A DNA stretch of 64,000 nt from Pelosinus fermentans (GTDB lineage Bacteria > Bacillota > Negativicutes > DSM-13327), in NCBI GenBank assembly GCA_002434245.1, contig DJJR01000041.1, positions 31,631 through 95,630 on the forward strand, written 5' to 3'. Shown piece by piece: positions 43,757 through 53,405 of this stretch; position 1 is the first letter of the stretch, and the number at the start of each line of letters is the position of its first letter. The notes below the pieces were generated by a model that saw only the letters and a list, made by a program, of their open reading frames with translations, was not told the origin of the DNA and searched no databases. The position numbers and the translations under genes were made by a program.

Positions 43757-44482
43757 TTAGCGAAGAATGCGGCTTAAAAATAATTTCGTACGATCATGTT
43801 CTGGGTTTGTAAAGAAATGCTCTGGAGAACCCTTTTCAAGTATTGTGCCTCCATCCATAAAAATAACCTGATCGGCTACTTGTTTGGCAAAACCCATTTC
43901 ATGAGTAACAACAACCATGGTGATCCCTTCTTTTGCCAGATCAACCATTACATCCAATACTTCTTGTATCATTTCAGGATCAAGAGCAGAAGTTGGTTCA
44001 TCAAAGAGCATAACTGTAGGACGCATGTTAAGGGCACGAGCAATGGCAACCCGTTGCTGCTGTCCTCCAGAGAGCTGAGCCGGATAGGCATCTGCTTTTT
44101 CTCGTAAGCCAACTCGTTCCAAAAAAGCAAGACCTGATTCACTTGCTTCGTCACGGGAGATTTTTTTTATGAGCGTTGGTGCTAATGTCAAGTTTTCCAG
44201 CACTGTCTTGTGAGGATATAGATTGAACTGTTGAAAAACCATTGCTACAGACTCTCTAACTTTGGTAATAGGTGCTTTAGGGGCCGTGATGTCGACACCG
44301 TCAACCACGATCTGACCCGTGCTTGGCGTTTCTAGTAAGTTCATGCAGCGGATTAAGGTACTCTTTCCAGAACCGCTTGGTCCGATGACAACGACTTTTT
44401 CACCGCTGTCTACATTGAGATTAATCTCCTTTAAAACATGTAGTGGACCGAAAAATTTATTGACTCCTTGTACTTTAATCAT
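43757..44482 (-). CDS. glnQ: Amino-acid ABC transporter ATP-binding protein (GlnQ-like)
   Basis: The 241-residue ATPase has Walker [16 protein letters not shown] (about 36), [17 protein letters not shown] (about 132) and [15 protein letters not shown] (about 155). ATG at 44482 follows GGGGG at six bases. It is the first gene of the operon ATPase, binding protein, permease, permease. A GC-rich hairpin lies in the leader at 44513-44548. Confidence 0.93.
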   Translation of the reverse strand: MIKVQGVNKFFGPLHVLKEINLNVDSGEKVVVIGPSGSGKSTLIRCMNLLETPSTGQIVVDGVDITAPKAPITKVRESVAMVFQQFNLYPHKTVLENLTLAPTLIKKISRDEASESGLAFLERVGLREKADAYPAQLSGGQQQRVAIARALNMRPTVMLFDEPTSALDPEMIQEVLDVMVDLAKEGITMVVVTHEMGFAKQVADQVIFMDGGTILEKGSPEHFFTNPEHDRTKLFLSRILR

Positions 44483-44512
44483 CAAATACCCCCTTTCCTG
44501 AAACAAAGCAAA

Positions 44513-44548
44513 GCCGTGCCCTCATAGGTATCCCTATAAGTGCACGGC
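44513..44548 (-). promoter_or_regulatory. Leader hairpin of the amino-acid ABC operon
   Basis: On the minus strand GCCGTGC pairs with GCACGGC, with a second internal stem (ATAGGG / CCTAT). It is followed by TTTGCTTTGTTT, so it looks like a weak terminator or attenuator 30 bases before the first ribosome site. Confidence 0.45.
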
Positions 44549-44829
44549 GTCATTGCCATTATGTTTATGAAATTTATAGTTACAGTATAACATTAAAAAT
44601 AGACGTTGTCATCACCTAAATGCAGAAAATGTTTTTTCAGGAGAAACATAACTGCTTAATGTCTTGAAAATGCATAAAGAAGGAATTGAGGAATAAAGGA
44701 TGTAAAAAAAGCCCTAACTGGTAAGGACTTTGGCAGGGTATTTTACAGTGGCTGGGGAATGTAATAATAAATAAGCAGTCACTTAGGATGTAGAAACAAT
44801 ATAAAATGAATTGTGAGGTGCATCTATTT

Positions 44830-46482
44830 ATGGCGATTCATTCCATGGCAGGGGAAAAAGCTTCTAAAAGCATGTTAGTCAATATCCCGCGTTTAGTTAG
44901 TGCCTACTATATTAATACTCCGGATGTCAATATTCCAGGGCAGCGAGTTGTTTTTGGAACTTCCGGGCATCGAGGAAATTCACTGCAGTCCAGTTTTAAT
45001 GAACAGCATATTCATGGGATCACCCAGGCGATCTGCTGCTATCGCAGAGCCCAAAATATTACGGGTCCGCTGTTTATTGGATTTGATACTCATGCCTTGT
45101 CTGAACCTGCCTTTATTTCGGCGGTAGAAGTTTTAGCGGCTAATAACGTAGAAACCTTCATTGCTAAGGATATGAATTATACCCCGACACCAGGCATTTC
45201 TCATGCAATTCTCAAATATAACAAAGGCAGAAAAGAAGGGCTGGCCGATGGTATTGTCATTACGCCTTCTCATAACCCGCCGGATAATGGCGGCATTAAA
45301 TACAATCCTCCTAATGGTGGACCGGCGGATACTCATATTACCAAATGGATTGCTGATAAGGCCAATCAATTGCTACTAGAGAGCAGTCAAAAGATTAAAC
45401 GCTTACCTTATGAAAAAGCGTTAAAAACAACGTATGTACATGAATATGATTTTATTACGCCGTATGTGAATGATTTAGAACAGGTAATTGATATGGAAGT
45501 GATAAAGGCTTCCGGCCTGAAGTTGGGGGCTGACGCTCTAGGTGGTGCGGGTCTTGGTTATTGGGCACCCATCGCAGAAACCTATGGTCTTGACATTGAT
45601 GTAATCAATGGGTATCCTGATCCTACTTTTGGCTTTATGAATGTAGATGCAGACGGGAAAATTCGCATGGATTGCTCATCTCCTTATGCCATGGCTGGGC
45701 TTATCGAATTAAAAGAAAAATATGATCTTGCTTTCGGCAATGACCCTGATTTTGATCGTCACGGTATTGTTGCTCCCAGTGTTGGTTTAATGAATCCCAA
45801 CCACTATCTTTCCGTAGCCATTTCCTATTTGTTTCAAAACCGTAAGGGATGGCGTGAAGATGCTGCTATTGGTAAGACGCTGGTTAGTTCTTCGATGATT
45901 GACCGCATTGCTGTCAGCCTAGGTAAAAGACTTGCCGAAGTCCCTGTGGGTTTCAAGTGGTTTGTTGACGGTCTCGTTGATGGTTCCTTTGGTTTTGGCG
46001 GTGAAGAAAGCGCTGGAGCATCTTTTCTCAGAAAGGACGGTACTGTCTGGACAACTGATAAGGATGGAATTATTCTGTGCCTCTTAGCTGCAGAAATTAC
46101 TGCGAAAACTGGCCGGGATCCAGGGCTGCATTATCAGGGTTTAAGCGAGAAGTTTGGAGCGCCTGTATATGCACGCATCGATGCCCCTGCGAATACGCAG
46201 CAGAAGGCTATATTGTCGAAGCTCTCACCAGAGCAGGTCAAAGCGCAGACATTAGCCGGAGAAACCATTACGGCAAAGTTGACTAAGGCACCTAGTAATC
46301 AAGCCGATATTGGGGGATTAAAGGTTTGCACCGAGAATGGCTGGTTTGCTGCAAGACCATCCGGAACAGAAGAGGTGTACAAAATATATGCGGAAAGCTT
46401 TAAAGGGGTAGACCATCTCAAGCAGATTCAAGAAGAAGCAAAAGAAATCGTGAATGAAGCTTTCAGGACAAATGGCGTTTGA
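44830..46482 (+). CDS. pgm: Phosphoglucomutase (alpha-D-glucose phosphate-specific)
   Basis: The 550-residue protein starts [19 protein letters not shown], like E. coli Pgm. It shows [12 protein letters not shown] (about 50), the phospho-Ser loop [18 protein letters not shown] (about 150-165), metal-binding [11 protein letters not shown] (about 305) and [10 protein letters not shown] plus a C-terminal [15 protein letters not shown]. It interconverts glucose-1- and glucose-6-phosphate. I chose ATG 44830 (GAGGTG nine bases upstream) because the upstream eight residues of the longer frame have no counterpart in relatives. Confidence 0.95.
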   Translation: MAIHSMAGEKASKSMLVNIPRLVSAYYINTPDVNIPGQRVVFGTSGHRGNSLQSSFNEQHIHGITQAICCYRRAQNITGPLFIGFDTHALSEPAFISAVEVLAANNVETFIAKDMNYTPTPGISHAILKYNKGRKEGLADGIVITPSHNPPDNGGIKYNPPNGGPADTHITKWIADKANQLLLESSQKIKRLPYEKALKTTYVHEYDFITPYVNDLEQVIDMEVIKASGLKLGADALGGAGLGYWAPIAETYGLDIDVINGYPDPTFGFMNVDADGKIRMDCSSPYAMAGLIELKEKYDLAFGNDPDFDRHGIVAPSVGLMNPNHYLSVAISYLFQNRKGWREDAAIGKTLVSSSMIDRIAVSLGKRLAEVPVGFKWFVDGLVDGSFGFGGEESAGASFLRKDGTVWTTDKDGIILCLLAAEITAKTGRDPGLHYQGLSEKFGAPVYARIDAPANTQQKAILSKLSPEQVKAQTLAGETITAKLTKAPSNQADIGGLKVCTENGWFAARPSGTEEVYKIYAESFKGVDHLKQIQEEAKEIVNEAFRTNGV

Positions 46483-46496
46483 ATACATATCTTGTA

Positions 46497-46528
46497 CTCT
46501 TCGCGTCTTCGCGGTTCAAACGGTTTTA
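46497..46528. repeat. CTTCGCG repeat, partial copy
   Basis: CTTCGCGTCTTCGCGGTTCAA, one arm of the palindromic unit, right after the pgm stop. Confidence 0.65.
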
Positions 46529-46591
46529 TTTTTAAATTATATTTAACTAATGAATGAAATTTATCATATATTCGGACAAGGGAGAGACAGC

Positions 46592-47875
46592 ATGTTGCAC
46601 AAAAGGAAGTTGTTTCAAAGCATTGGTATCTCTTTTATAGCAATTGTTCTTCTCATAGCTTCTTCTATGATGCCGTTTTTAGGGCAGACTTTTGCAGCAG
46701 CTGCTGGGGTAGATCATGTTACCCTTACCTGGGAGTCCGATCCCAAAACAACTCAGACGATTACCTGGAGAACAGAGGAGACGGAACTTGCGGGTCAGGT
46801 ACGTTATGCTCAGAGAGAATTTATCAAGTCTTTTCCTCATAATGCCCAAACCATAGATGCCAAGGTGGAGTCATTAATCACGAATCGGGGAAATATGAAT
46901 ATCCATTCGGTTACATTAATGGGGTTGAAGCCTGGTACAGATTATGTATATCAAATCAATGGAGGCAGTGGGTGGGGAGAAATTCGTGCTTTTTCTACAC
47001 CACCAGCAAAGAATGAGGGTTTCAAATTTTTGGTATTTGGTGATTCCCAGAGTATTAACTATGAGGTTTGGCGTAGGACCCTGCAGCAGGCATATCAGAC
47101 TAACCAGGATGCGAAATTTTTTATTAATGTGGGGGATTTAGTCGATGTAGGGCAGGATTATGTGCAGTGGGATGCATGGTTTAATGCGAGTCAAGGGGTC
47201 ATTGATCGGATTCCTGCAATGCCTTTAACGGGGAATCATGAGAACTATACACCAGAAAGGCACTTTTCACTGCCGGTATTATTTACGGCTCAACTCAAAG
47301 TCCCTGTTAATGGCCCTGAAAGTCTTAGAAGGCAAGTTTATTCTTTCGATTATGGGGATGTACATTTCGTTATGTTAGACAGTCAAATTGGCGAACAAGT
47401 TCAGCTTGTTCCCGAAATACTAGAAATACAGAAAACTTGGTTAGAGCAGGATCTGGCTGAAACGGATAAAAAGTGGAAAATCGTTTTTTTACATAGACCG
47501 CCATATCATAACAAGGCAGGAGGAGCTAACTCCAGAATTAAAAGAGCTTTTGTACCTATTTTAGATAAATATCATGTGGATGTGGTCTTTTCCGGTCACG
47601 AACATGATTATGCCCGTACCTATCCTATCTATAATGATCAAGTGACAGACAGCCCGGACAAGGGGACGATCTATGTAACCACTGGGCGAAGCGGTACAAA
47701 AACCTACAATGATACGGCAGCAAGTGAATGGAATGCATTTTTTTATAATCCATTGGATGAACCCAATTATCTTGTAGTGGAGATGAAAAATCAGATCCTG
47801 CATGTAAAAGCATATAAGCAAAGTGGTGTGTTGATTGATGCTTGGTCCATTGATAAGAATATAAAATTCCAATAA
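46592..47875 (+). CDS. Secreted purple-acid-phosphatase-like metallophosphatase
   Basis: The 427-residue product has a signal peptide (basic MLHKRKL, then a hydrophobic core, cleavage near TFAAAAG). A fibronectin-like purple acid phosphatase N-domain (about 45-130) comes next, then the metallophosphatase core: VFGDSQS, NVGDLVDVGQDYVQWD, LTGNHENYTPE, FLHRPPYH and SGHEHDYART. All five metal-ligand motifs are present. It hydrolyses phosphoesters outside the cytoplasm. ATG at 46592 follows GGGAG; an upstream ATG at 46550 has no site. Confidence 0.9.
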   Translation: MLHKRKLFQSIGISFIAIVLLIASSMMPFLGQTFAAAAGVDHVTLTWESDPKTTQTITWRTEETELAGQVRYAQREFIKSFPHNAQTIDAKVESLITNRGNMNIHSVTLMGLKPGTDYVYQINGGSGWGEIRAFSTPPAKNEGFKFLVFGDSQSINYEVWRRTLQQAYQTNQDAKFFINVGDLVDVGQDYVQWDAWFNASQGVIDRIPAMPLTGNHENYTPERHFSLPVLFTAQLKVPVNGPESLRRQVYSFDYGDVHFVMLDSQIGEQVQLVPEILEIQKTWLEQDLAETDKKWKIVFLHRPPYHNKAGGANSRIKRAFVPILDKYHVDVVFSGHEHDYARTYPIYNDQVTDSPDKGTIYVTTGRSGTKTYNDTAASEWNAFFYNPLDEPNYLVVEMKNQILHVKAYKQSGVLIDAWSIDKNIKFQ

Positions 47876-47947
47876 TATACGATGTAGAGAACCAAAATTT
47901 CTTTGTGAGATTTTGGTTCTTTCTTAATAATAACAGAAATTATAAGT

Positions 47948-48130
47948 TTTAAGGGAACGTTAACCACAGAGGGCACAGAGATCCCCCAGAGAATGCAGAG
48001 CAAAAAACAACTGAAACACGAAGAAGCGAAGAATGTAAAGGGACAGGTCAGAATAAGAATCGTATGACTGGCCTTTATTTTCTTCCTACTCTTCGCATCT
48101 TCGTGTTTCAAATTTTTTTAAAAGGACGCA
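47948..48130. repeat. Nested palindromic repeats, copy 4
   Basis: TTTAAGGGAACGTTAACCACAGAGGG marks a CAGAG-type arm. Inside it GAAACACGAAGAAGCGAAGA pairs with TCTTCGCATCTTCGTGTTTC about 57 bases away. The two repeat families are nested. The rest of the 446-base gap to 48321 shows nothing else supportable. Confidence 0.75.
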
Positions 48131-48321
48131 TTAACATTTTTCTTATTTTGACTAATTTGCGCAAGATAGTAAAAGAAGTGGGCATTCTATTAGGCTTTTT
48201 GGAGCAGGATATAAATTAGGATTTGGATAATCATAAAGAGAGGCTTGGTCAGGGAGTTAAGTTAAGGAGAGTATTATTTAGCATACAATTGCCTTTGGCA
48301 ATAGAGATAGGGAGGACAAGT

Positions 48322-49137
48322 ATGGAAGCATATGAAAAAATTCATCAATTGCATCACTTGATCGAAACGGGAACGGCAGCCAATTTGCCAGGACCCTATA
48401 AAGTGGGAGTCGATTTGGGAACGGCTGACGTGGTACTGGTTGTGACTGACAGCCAAGGAAATCCTGTAGCTGGAAGCCTGCGCTGGGCATCGGTGGTGAA
48501 AGATGGTTTAGTTGTTGATTTTAGGGGAGCGACGACGATTGTTGAAGAACTAAAGGCTGAGGTAGAAAAAATTATGGGTATTACGCTAGATAAAGGTGCA
48601 ACAGCCATTCCGCCAGGTACAGTAGGGCGAAATGCCCAGGCTTGCGGACATGTGATTGCAGGGGCGGGGATTGAACCCATCTGCCAGGTGGATGAACCAG
48701 TGGCAGCCGCTAAAGCGCTAAATATTGGTCATGGTATTGTAGTGGATATTGGTGGAGGAACTACCGGGATTGCTGTATTAAAGAACGGAGATTTAGTTTT
48801 CACCGCGGATGAGGCAACAGGAGGCACTCACATATCTCTGGTGTTGTCTGGAGCATACAAAATTACCTATGAGGAAGCGGAAGTTCTTAAAAAAGACGTA
48901 TCTCAGCATCGGCGGATCATGCCAGTTGTTCTGCCTGTTATTGAAAAGATGGCAACGATTGTAAAGAACATGCTGGCAGAATATGATGAATATCAGGATT
49001 ACCCCGTATATGTGGTGGGCGGCACCGCTTATCTGACTGGCTTTGGTGAAGAATTCAGCAAAGCTTTCGGACGAAAAGTACACGTTCCCCCTCATCCTTT
49101 GTTAGTTACGCCATTAGGAATTGCCATGTTTGGATAA
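48322..49137 (+). CDS. eutJ: EutJ-like actin-fold chaperone (orphan)
   Basis: The 271-residue protein has the EutJ/HSP70-like ATPase pattern: YKVGVDLGTADVVLVVTDS (phosphate-1 loop, about 25-43), GIVVDIGGGTTGIAVL (phosphate-2, about 142-157) and YVVGGTAYLTGFGE (adenosine loop, about 233-246). EutJ is encoded in ethanolamine/propanediol microcompartment operons, but no shell or enzyme gene is nearby. GGGAGG lies six bases before ATG 48322; the longer frame to 48223 has no site. The next gene has a PocR ligand domain, hinting at a shared signal. Confidence 0.85.
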   Translation: MEAYEKIHQLHHLIETGTAANLPGPYKVGVDLGTADVVLVVTDSQGNPVAGSLRWASVVKDGLVVDFRGATTIVEELKAEVEKIMGITLDKGATAIPPGTVGRNAQACGHVIAGAGIEPICQVDEPVAAAKALNIGHGIVVDIGGGTTGIAVLKNGDLVFTADEATGGTHISLVLSGAYKITYEEAEVLKKDVSQHRRIMPVVLPVIEKMATIVKNMLAEYDEYQDYPVYVVGGTAYLTGFGEEFSKAFGRKVHVPPHPLLVTPLGIAMFG

Positions 49138-49281
49138 AACGACATAATATTACAAAAAAAATAAAAAATGGCAAAAATATGCAATGATGAAGCTGAAATA
49201 TTCCCAAGGAGCCTCTGTTATCTTTGTCGAAGATTATCATTTAATAGAAGTCTGAAAAATTAAAAAATGGGGGCAGGATCC

Positions 49282-50331
49282 ATGACAAAGGTGACAGCAG
49301 TAAAACAGCCTTTAGAAGATTTTAGTAAAGTCAAGTTAGTAGATATTATTGATGTAAACTTTTTGCAGACCTTTCAGGATAACTTTGCCGAAGCTGTAGG
49401 GGTAGCCAGTATTGCAGTTGATATTGAGGGGAAGCCCGTTACTACTCCCAGCAATTTTACAACATTTTGTATGATACATACGCGGGAATCGAATGTTGGG
49501 AACAAACGCTGTATGGAATGTGACAGTAAAGGCGGTGAAGAGTCTGCCAGAACGGGCAAGCCGGCGATTTATGATTGCCATGCTGGTTTGGTCGATTTTG
49601 CGGCACCTATTATGCTGGAGGGAAAACAGATCGGAACGATATTAGGCGGGCAGGTTTTGACTTCTGCTCCGGATGAAGGTAAATTTCGTCAAATCGCCCA
49701 AGAAATTGGCGTAGGACCTGATGAATATATGAAATCCTTGCGTGAAATCAAGCAAGTGCCTAGAAAAAGCGTAGAGGCTGCTGCTCATGTCTTATATTTA
49801 GTTGCCAATACCCTATCGAAAATGTGGTATCAGCAAAGTAAATTAAGGAATATGGCTGGTAGTATTAATGATAGTGTGATTCAGATATCAGCTACAATGG
49901 AAGAGCTGGCAGCTTCTGCAAGTGATGTCAGCGCGAATCAAAGTTCCTTGAATACAGAGATAAATAACGTAAATGTAGTGTCAGGGAAAATTAATGAAGT
50001 GATGGATTTTATCAAAGAAATTGCCGATGAAACTCGCTTGTTAGGGTTAAATGCAGCAATTGAGGCAGCAAGAGCAGGAGAAGCAGGTCTTGGTTTTGGT
50101 GTGGTCGCACAAGAAATCAGAAAGCTATCAGGGGATTCGAAACAGACAGTGGGTAGAATAAAAGAATTTACTACTATCATTCAGCAATCCGTAGATAAGA
50201 CTGTTGCTATGGGCAGTGCTACCAGCTTGACCGTAGAACAGCAGGCAGCTGCCATTGAGGAAGTAACTGCCAGCATTGAAGAAGTAACTGGCATGGCGGA
50301 AGAGTTATATGCCTTAGCAAATGATATGTAA
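49282..50331 (+). CDS. Soluble chemoreceptor: PocR ligand domain + MCP signalling domain
   Basis: The 349-residue protein has no membrane segment. Residues about 20-190 form a PocR domain with its conserved cysteines ([12 protein letters not shown] and [14 protein letters not shown]). Residues about 200-349 are an MCP signalling coiled coil with the tip [21 protein letters not shown]. It is probably a cytoplasmic receptor for a diol, amine or related metabolite. ATG at 49282 is preceded by GGGGGCAGGA. A CheW gene follows 35 bases after its stop. Confidence 0.87.
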   Translation: MTKVTAVKQPLEDFSKVKLVDIIDVNFLQTFQDNFAEAVGVASIAVDIEGKPVTTPSNFTTFCMIHTRESNVGNKRCMECDSKGGEESARTGKPAIYDCHAGLVDFAAPIMLEGKQIGTILGGQVLTSAPDEGKFRQIAQEIGVGPDEYMKSLREIKQVPRKSVEAAAHVLYLVANTLSKMWYQQSKLRNMAGSINDSVIQISATMEELAASASDVSANQSSLNTEINNVNVVSGKINEVMDFIKEIADETRLLGLNAAIEAARAGEAGLGFGVVAQEIRKLSGDSKQTVGRIKEFTTIIQQSVDKTVAMGSATSLTVEQQAAAIEEVTASIEEVTGMAEELYALANDM

Positions 50332-50365
50332 AAGTAGTTACTGATTTAGGCTGGGAGATGATACT

Positions 50366-50845
50366 ATGGCACGTATACAAATGGTTGTTTTCGAAATAAA
50401 TGGCACTGAATTTGCTATAGAAGCAGCAACAGTACATGGCATTATTAGAGCGAATCGAGTTACTATTCAGGAGGTCCCGGGTACCTTGGGAAATATGGAA
50501 GGTATGATAAACTGGAGAGAGAAAGTTCGATATGTTTTTAACTTACGCAAAAAATTAAAGTTAGAAAATCAAGTAATAAATGATGAAAGTAAGATTATTA
50601 TGGTTCAGACGAATGAGCGTATTGTAGGATGCTTAGTTGATGAAGTGACGGATATTATAGTATTTAATTCCGAAGAGATCGAAGCTGCGCCCTCCTTTAT
50701 TCAAGAAGCAGAAAGTAAATTCATAATTGGGATTGGCAAAGTGGAGGAGCGTCTCATTGTTATGTTAGCTATGGATCATTTATTGACTGGATCAGAGATT
50801 AATGGACTTGCATTCGAAAATTTGCAGAACTATGTTCCTGCATAA
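50366..50845 (+). CDS. cheW: CheW-family coupling protein
   Basis: The 159-residue protein follows the CheW fold: QMVVFEINGTEFAIEAATVHGII (about 5-27), VPGTLGNMEGMINWREKVRYVFNLRKKL (about 40-67) and VGCLVDEVTDIIVF (about 90-103). It couples a chemoreceptor to CheA. It is adjacent to the PocR receptor and no other che gene is in view. The core differs slightly from classical CheW (INWREKVRYVFNLR instead of INLRG), so a receptor-specific adaptor is plausible. Confidence 0.9.
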   Translation: MARIQMVVFEINGTEFAIEAATVHGIIRANRVTIQEVPGTLGNMEGMINWREKVRYVFNLRKKLKLENQVINDESKIIMVQTNERIVGCLVDEVTDIIVFNSEEIEAAPSFIQEAESKFIIGIGKVEERLIVMLAMDHLLTGSEINGLAFENLQNYVPA

Positions 50846-50884
50846 ATAATGCTCTATATCCAGTAATGAAAAGAAATAAAAAGA

Positions 50885-50985
50885 GAGGCGAACCGCAGAG
50901 GCGCAGAGAACACAGAGAAAAAAGATGGATAAAATAAAATGAAAAATGTCCTCTGCGTTCTCTGTGGTTAACGTTCCCCCTAAAC
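50885..50985. repeat. Dispersed CTCTGCG/CGCAGAG palindromic repeat, copy 5
   Basis: GAACCGCAGAGGCGCAGAG at the left and CCTCTGCGTTCTCTGTGG TTAACGTTCCCCC at the right; the right arm is the reverse complement of the 47948 left end. Confidence 0.8.
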
Positions 50986-50997
50986 TAATGTATTCTA

Positions 50998-51048
50998 AAA
51001 CCAAAAGATGGCAGCAGTTTTTTATGAACTGCTGCCATCTTTTGGTTT
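50998..51048. terminator. Strong bidirectional terminator
   Basis: AACCAAAAGATGGCAGCAG and CTGCTGCCATCTTTTGGTT pair over more than 20 bp around a T-rich loop. It ends cheW on plus and the bio/cobT genes on minus, overlapping the minus stop codon. Confidence 0.85.
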
Positions 51049-52144
51049 ATTCATCTTTTACATTCTTATCTTGCTTAAGAGCGCCCGGTCCGTCATGTGC
51101 GACAGGGACTTCTGCGTCGCCAAAGGTTTTCATATCATTTAAGACATGTAATGAGGCATTGAGTAAGGACATTCCTAATACAGCACCGACTCCTTCGCCT
51201 GAGGAGATGTTGAGATGAAGGTAAGCGGGAATACCGATTAAGTCAAGGCTGGCTTTATGTGCAGGTTCCGGGGAGAAATGAGAACCAATGAGGTAGCCTT
51301 TTACTTGAGGAGCTAATTTTACCGCAAGTAAGGCCGCAGTACTGGTCACAAGACCATCTAAGACAATGGCAGCTCCGCCTGAGGCTGCACCTAGGATAAC
51401 CCCAACCAGTCCGGCAGTCTCAAAGCCACCCAGCTTACTTAATACATCAATGGGATCATGAATATTTGGAGTATTAACAGCAATGGCGTGGCGGATGAGT
51501 GCAATTTTTTTATCAAAAAGATCTCTGGAAGAATCTGTAGTCTTTCCCACTAATTCAGTCAGCGGGCTTTGGCTGTAGCAGGCAGTGATAGCGGTACTGG
51601 AAATCGTATTGGCGACTCCCATTTCGCCTAATCCTAGGACATGAGAACCTTTTTTTATCGTTTCAGCAGCGACTCTAATGCCAATCTCGATTGCCTTGAT
51701 CGCTTCTTGCCGAGTCATTGCAGGACCATGATTTATATTTTTAGTTCCATAGGCGATTTTTTCATTTCGTACTAAAGGAAGAGGGGGTACGTTGGCAGCA
51801 ATGCCCATATCTACAAGGAGTAAATCGGCAGCAACATGGTCAGCGAAAGCGTTGACTGCAGCACCGCCTTGTGAAATGTTATGAATTCTTTGAAGGATTA
51901 CGTCTTGTTTAGAAAAAGCGCAGGGTTCTTCTGCTGCTACGCCATGGTCTGCTGCCATGATGATAATACTTTTTTTTAGGCTGCGGGGTCTGGGATTGTA
52001 AGTAATACCGGACAGCTGACGTGCCAGATGTTCAAATGAATATAAACTGTTCAGAGGTTTGGTTAAGTTATCAAGGCGTATTTGGCATTTTTCCATGGCG
52101 ATTGTATCAAGTGGTTTAATTAATGAAATCGTATCTTGCATCAT
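51047..52144 (-). CDS. cobT: CobT/ArsB-like lower-ligand phosphoribosyltransferase (second paralogue)
   Basis: The 365-residue protein shows the CobT landmarks: IIMAADHGVAAEE (about 63-75), LGLGEMGVANTISSTAI (Glu at about 172) and ISSGEGVGAVLGM with Glu317 near the end. CobT activates a cobamide lower ligand by transfer of phosphoribose from nicotinate mononucleotide. A CobT tandem in Sporomusa (ArsA/ArsB) forms a heterodimer that activates phenol and p-cresol. Here GVANT replaces the usual GIGNT, so substrate preference may differ. It starts 27 bases after the first paralogue's stop. GGAGG precedes the ATG. Confidence 0.88.
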   Translation of the reverse strand: MMQDTISLIKPLDTIAMEKCQIRLDNLTKPLNSLYSFEHLARQLSGITYNPRPRSLKKSIIIMAADHGVAAEEPCAFSKQDVILQRIHNISQGGAAVNAFADHVAADLLLVDMGIAANVPPLPLVRNEKIAYGTKNINHGPAMTRQEAIKAIEIGIRVAAETIKKGSHVLGLGEMGVANTISSTAITACYSQSPLTELVGKTTDSSRDLFDKKIALIRHAIAVNTPNIHDPIDVLSKLGGFETAGLVGVILGAASGGAAIVLDGLVTSTAALLAVKLAPQVKGYLIGSHFSPEPAHKASLDLIGIPAYLHLNISSGEGVGAVLGMSLLNASLHVLNDMKTFGDAEVPVAHDGPGALKQDKNVKDE

Positions 52145-52170
52145 AAGTGGGACCTCCTGTTATCAACAAA

Positions 52171-53229
52171 TTATGCTTTCTTTTTACCAGCAGAATCTTC
52201 ATAAGAAACCATACCAGCCAGCATTTTAATAGAAGCACCCAGCATATCGACTACTATAGACGCACCAATTGCTTCTCCTAACCGAATTCCCATATCAATG
52301 CACGCTTCTAAGCCAAGAAACTTTAGGGCAATGCGATGAGCAGGTTCACCGGATAAATGAGAAGGCATAAGATAGTGGGGGACCATGGGATGAAGAGCGT
52401 TGGCAATCAACGCAGCGGCAGTTGTATTAAGACCATCAATGACAACCACACAGCGATTTGCAGCAGCACCCAGTATAACTCCTGCTAGAACCCCTGTCTC
52501 AAAACCTCCGATTTTTGCCAGAACATCCAGTCCATCTTTAGTATTTGGCTGATTCACAGTAAGTGCTTGGCGTACCATGTCAATCTTAAAGACAAGACGG
52601 CTGTCTGAAATGCCAGTGCCACGTCCTGTGGCTTGCTCGGGAGTAATATTGGTAAAGGCTGCTGCAATTGCTGCGCTGGAAGTTGTATTGCCGATACCCA
52701 TTTCACCCAGACTGAAACAGCTGTAGCCAGCACGCACCTTTTCATTCACGATTTCGATTCCAATTTCCAAGGCTTGAGTGGCTTCTTCCCGTGTCATTGC
52801 TGAACCTTGCGTGAAGTCCTTTGTACCATAGGCAATTTTACGATGCCATAGCCCTTCAGTATCAGATAGGTCAGCGGCAACCCCGGCATCTACTACGACC
52901 ATATCAGCACCGCTGAAGTTTGCAAAAGCATTAGCGCTGGCACCTTTGGCACCTACATAATTTTTAGTCATTTGCAGTGTCGTTTCCACAGGATAGGCAC
53001 TGATTTGGTTGCGAGCTACGCCGTGATCGGCGCAGGCAATAACCATGCATGTGCGAGGCAATGTAGGAAGTTCTTCTTTTCGAATACCAGCGTATTGCTT
53101 TACCATCTCTTCCAGACGGCCAAGACTGCCTTGGGATTTAATCAATGTGTCTAATCGTAATTGAACCGCTTCCATGATTCTTTGATCTAAAGGGGTAATT
53201 TGCGAACATGTTTCGAATAATAAACTCAT
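52171..53229 (-). CDS. cobT: CobT/ArsA-like lower-ligand phosphoribosyltransferase (first paralogue)
   Basis: The 352-residue protein has VIACADHGVARNQ (about 62), SLGEMGIGNTTSSAAIAAAF (about 172) and RLGEAIGASIVV (Glu319), all CobT landmarks. The classical GEGTGA becomes GEAIGA. Adjacent pairing with the second paralogue, and divergence between the two (GIGNT vs GVANT; GEA vs GEG), argue for heterodimer subunits as in ArsAB rather than a simple duplicate. ATG at 53229 follows GGAGG; the longer frame is not supported. Lower-ligand identity cannot be read from sequence. Confidence 0.88.
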   Translation of the reverse strand: MSLLFETCSQITPLDQRIMEAVQLRLDTLIKSQGSLGRLEEMVKQYAGIRKEELPTLPRTCMVIACADHGVARNQISAYPVETTLQMTKNYVGAKGASANAFANFSGADMVVVDAGVAADLSDTEGLWHRKIAYGTKDFTQGSAMTREEATQALEIGIEIVNEKVRAGYSCFSLGEMGIGNTTSSAAIAAAFTNITPEQATGRGTGISDSRLVFKIDMVRQALTVNQPNTKDGLDVLAKIGGFETGVLAGVILGAAANRCVVVIDGLNTTAAALIANALHPMVPHYLMPSHLSGEPAHRIALKFLGLEACIDMGIRLGEAIGASIVVDMLGASIKMLAGMVSYEDSAGKKKA

Positions 53230-53405
53230 AGTAACCTCCATTGTCTTTGTCACCATTAATGCAGAAAAAAGAGCTTTTTCGGAAATGAATACCAAAAAAG
53301 CCACAAACTGTTGAATTTCGCGTTAATATAGCAATACTATCTTTATAATCATTGCCATTATATCAAGTAAAATCATTACTCGTCAATGCTGAGAATGGGT
53401 CACTG

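Noticed and set aside
48223-48321. N-terminal extension of EutJ
   Set aside because: The extra 33 residues have no counterpart in the family and no ribosome site, while ATG 48322 has an excellent one.
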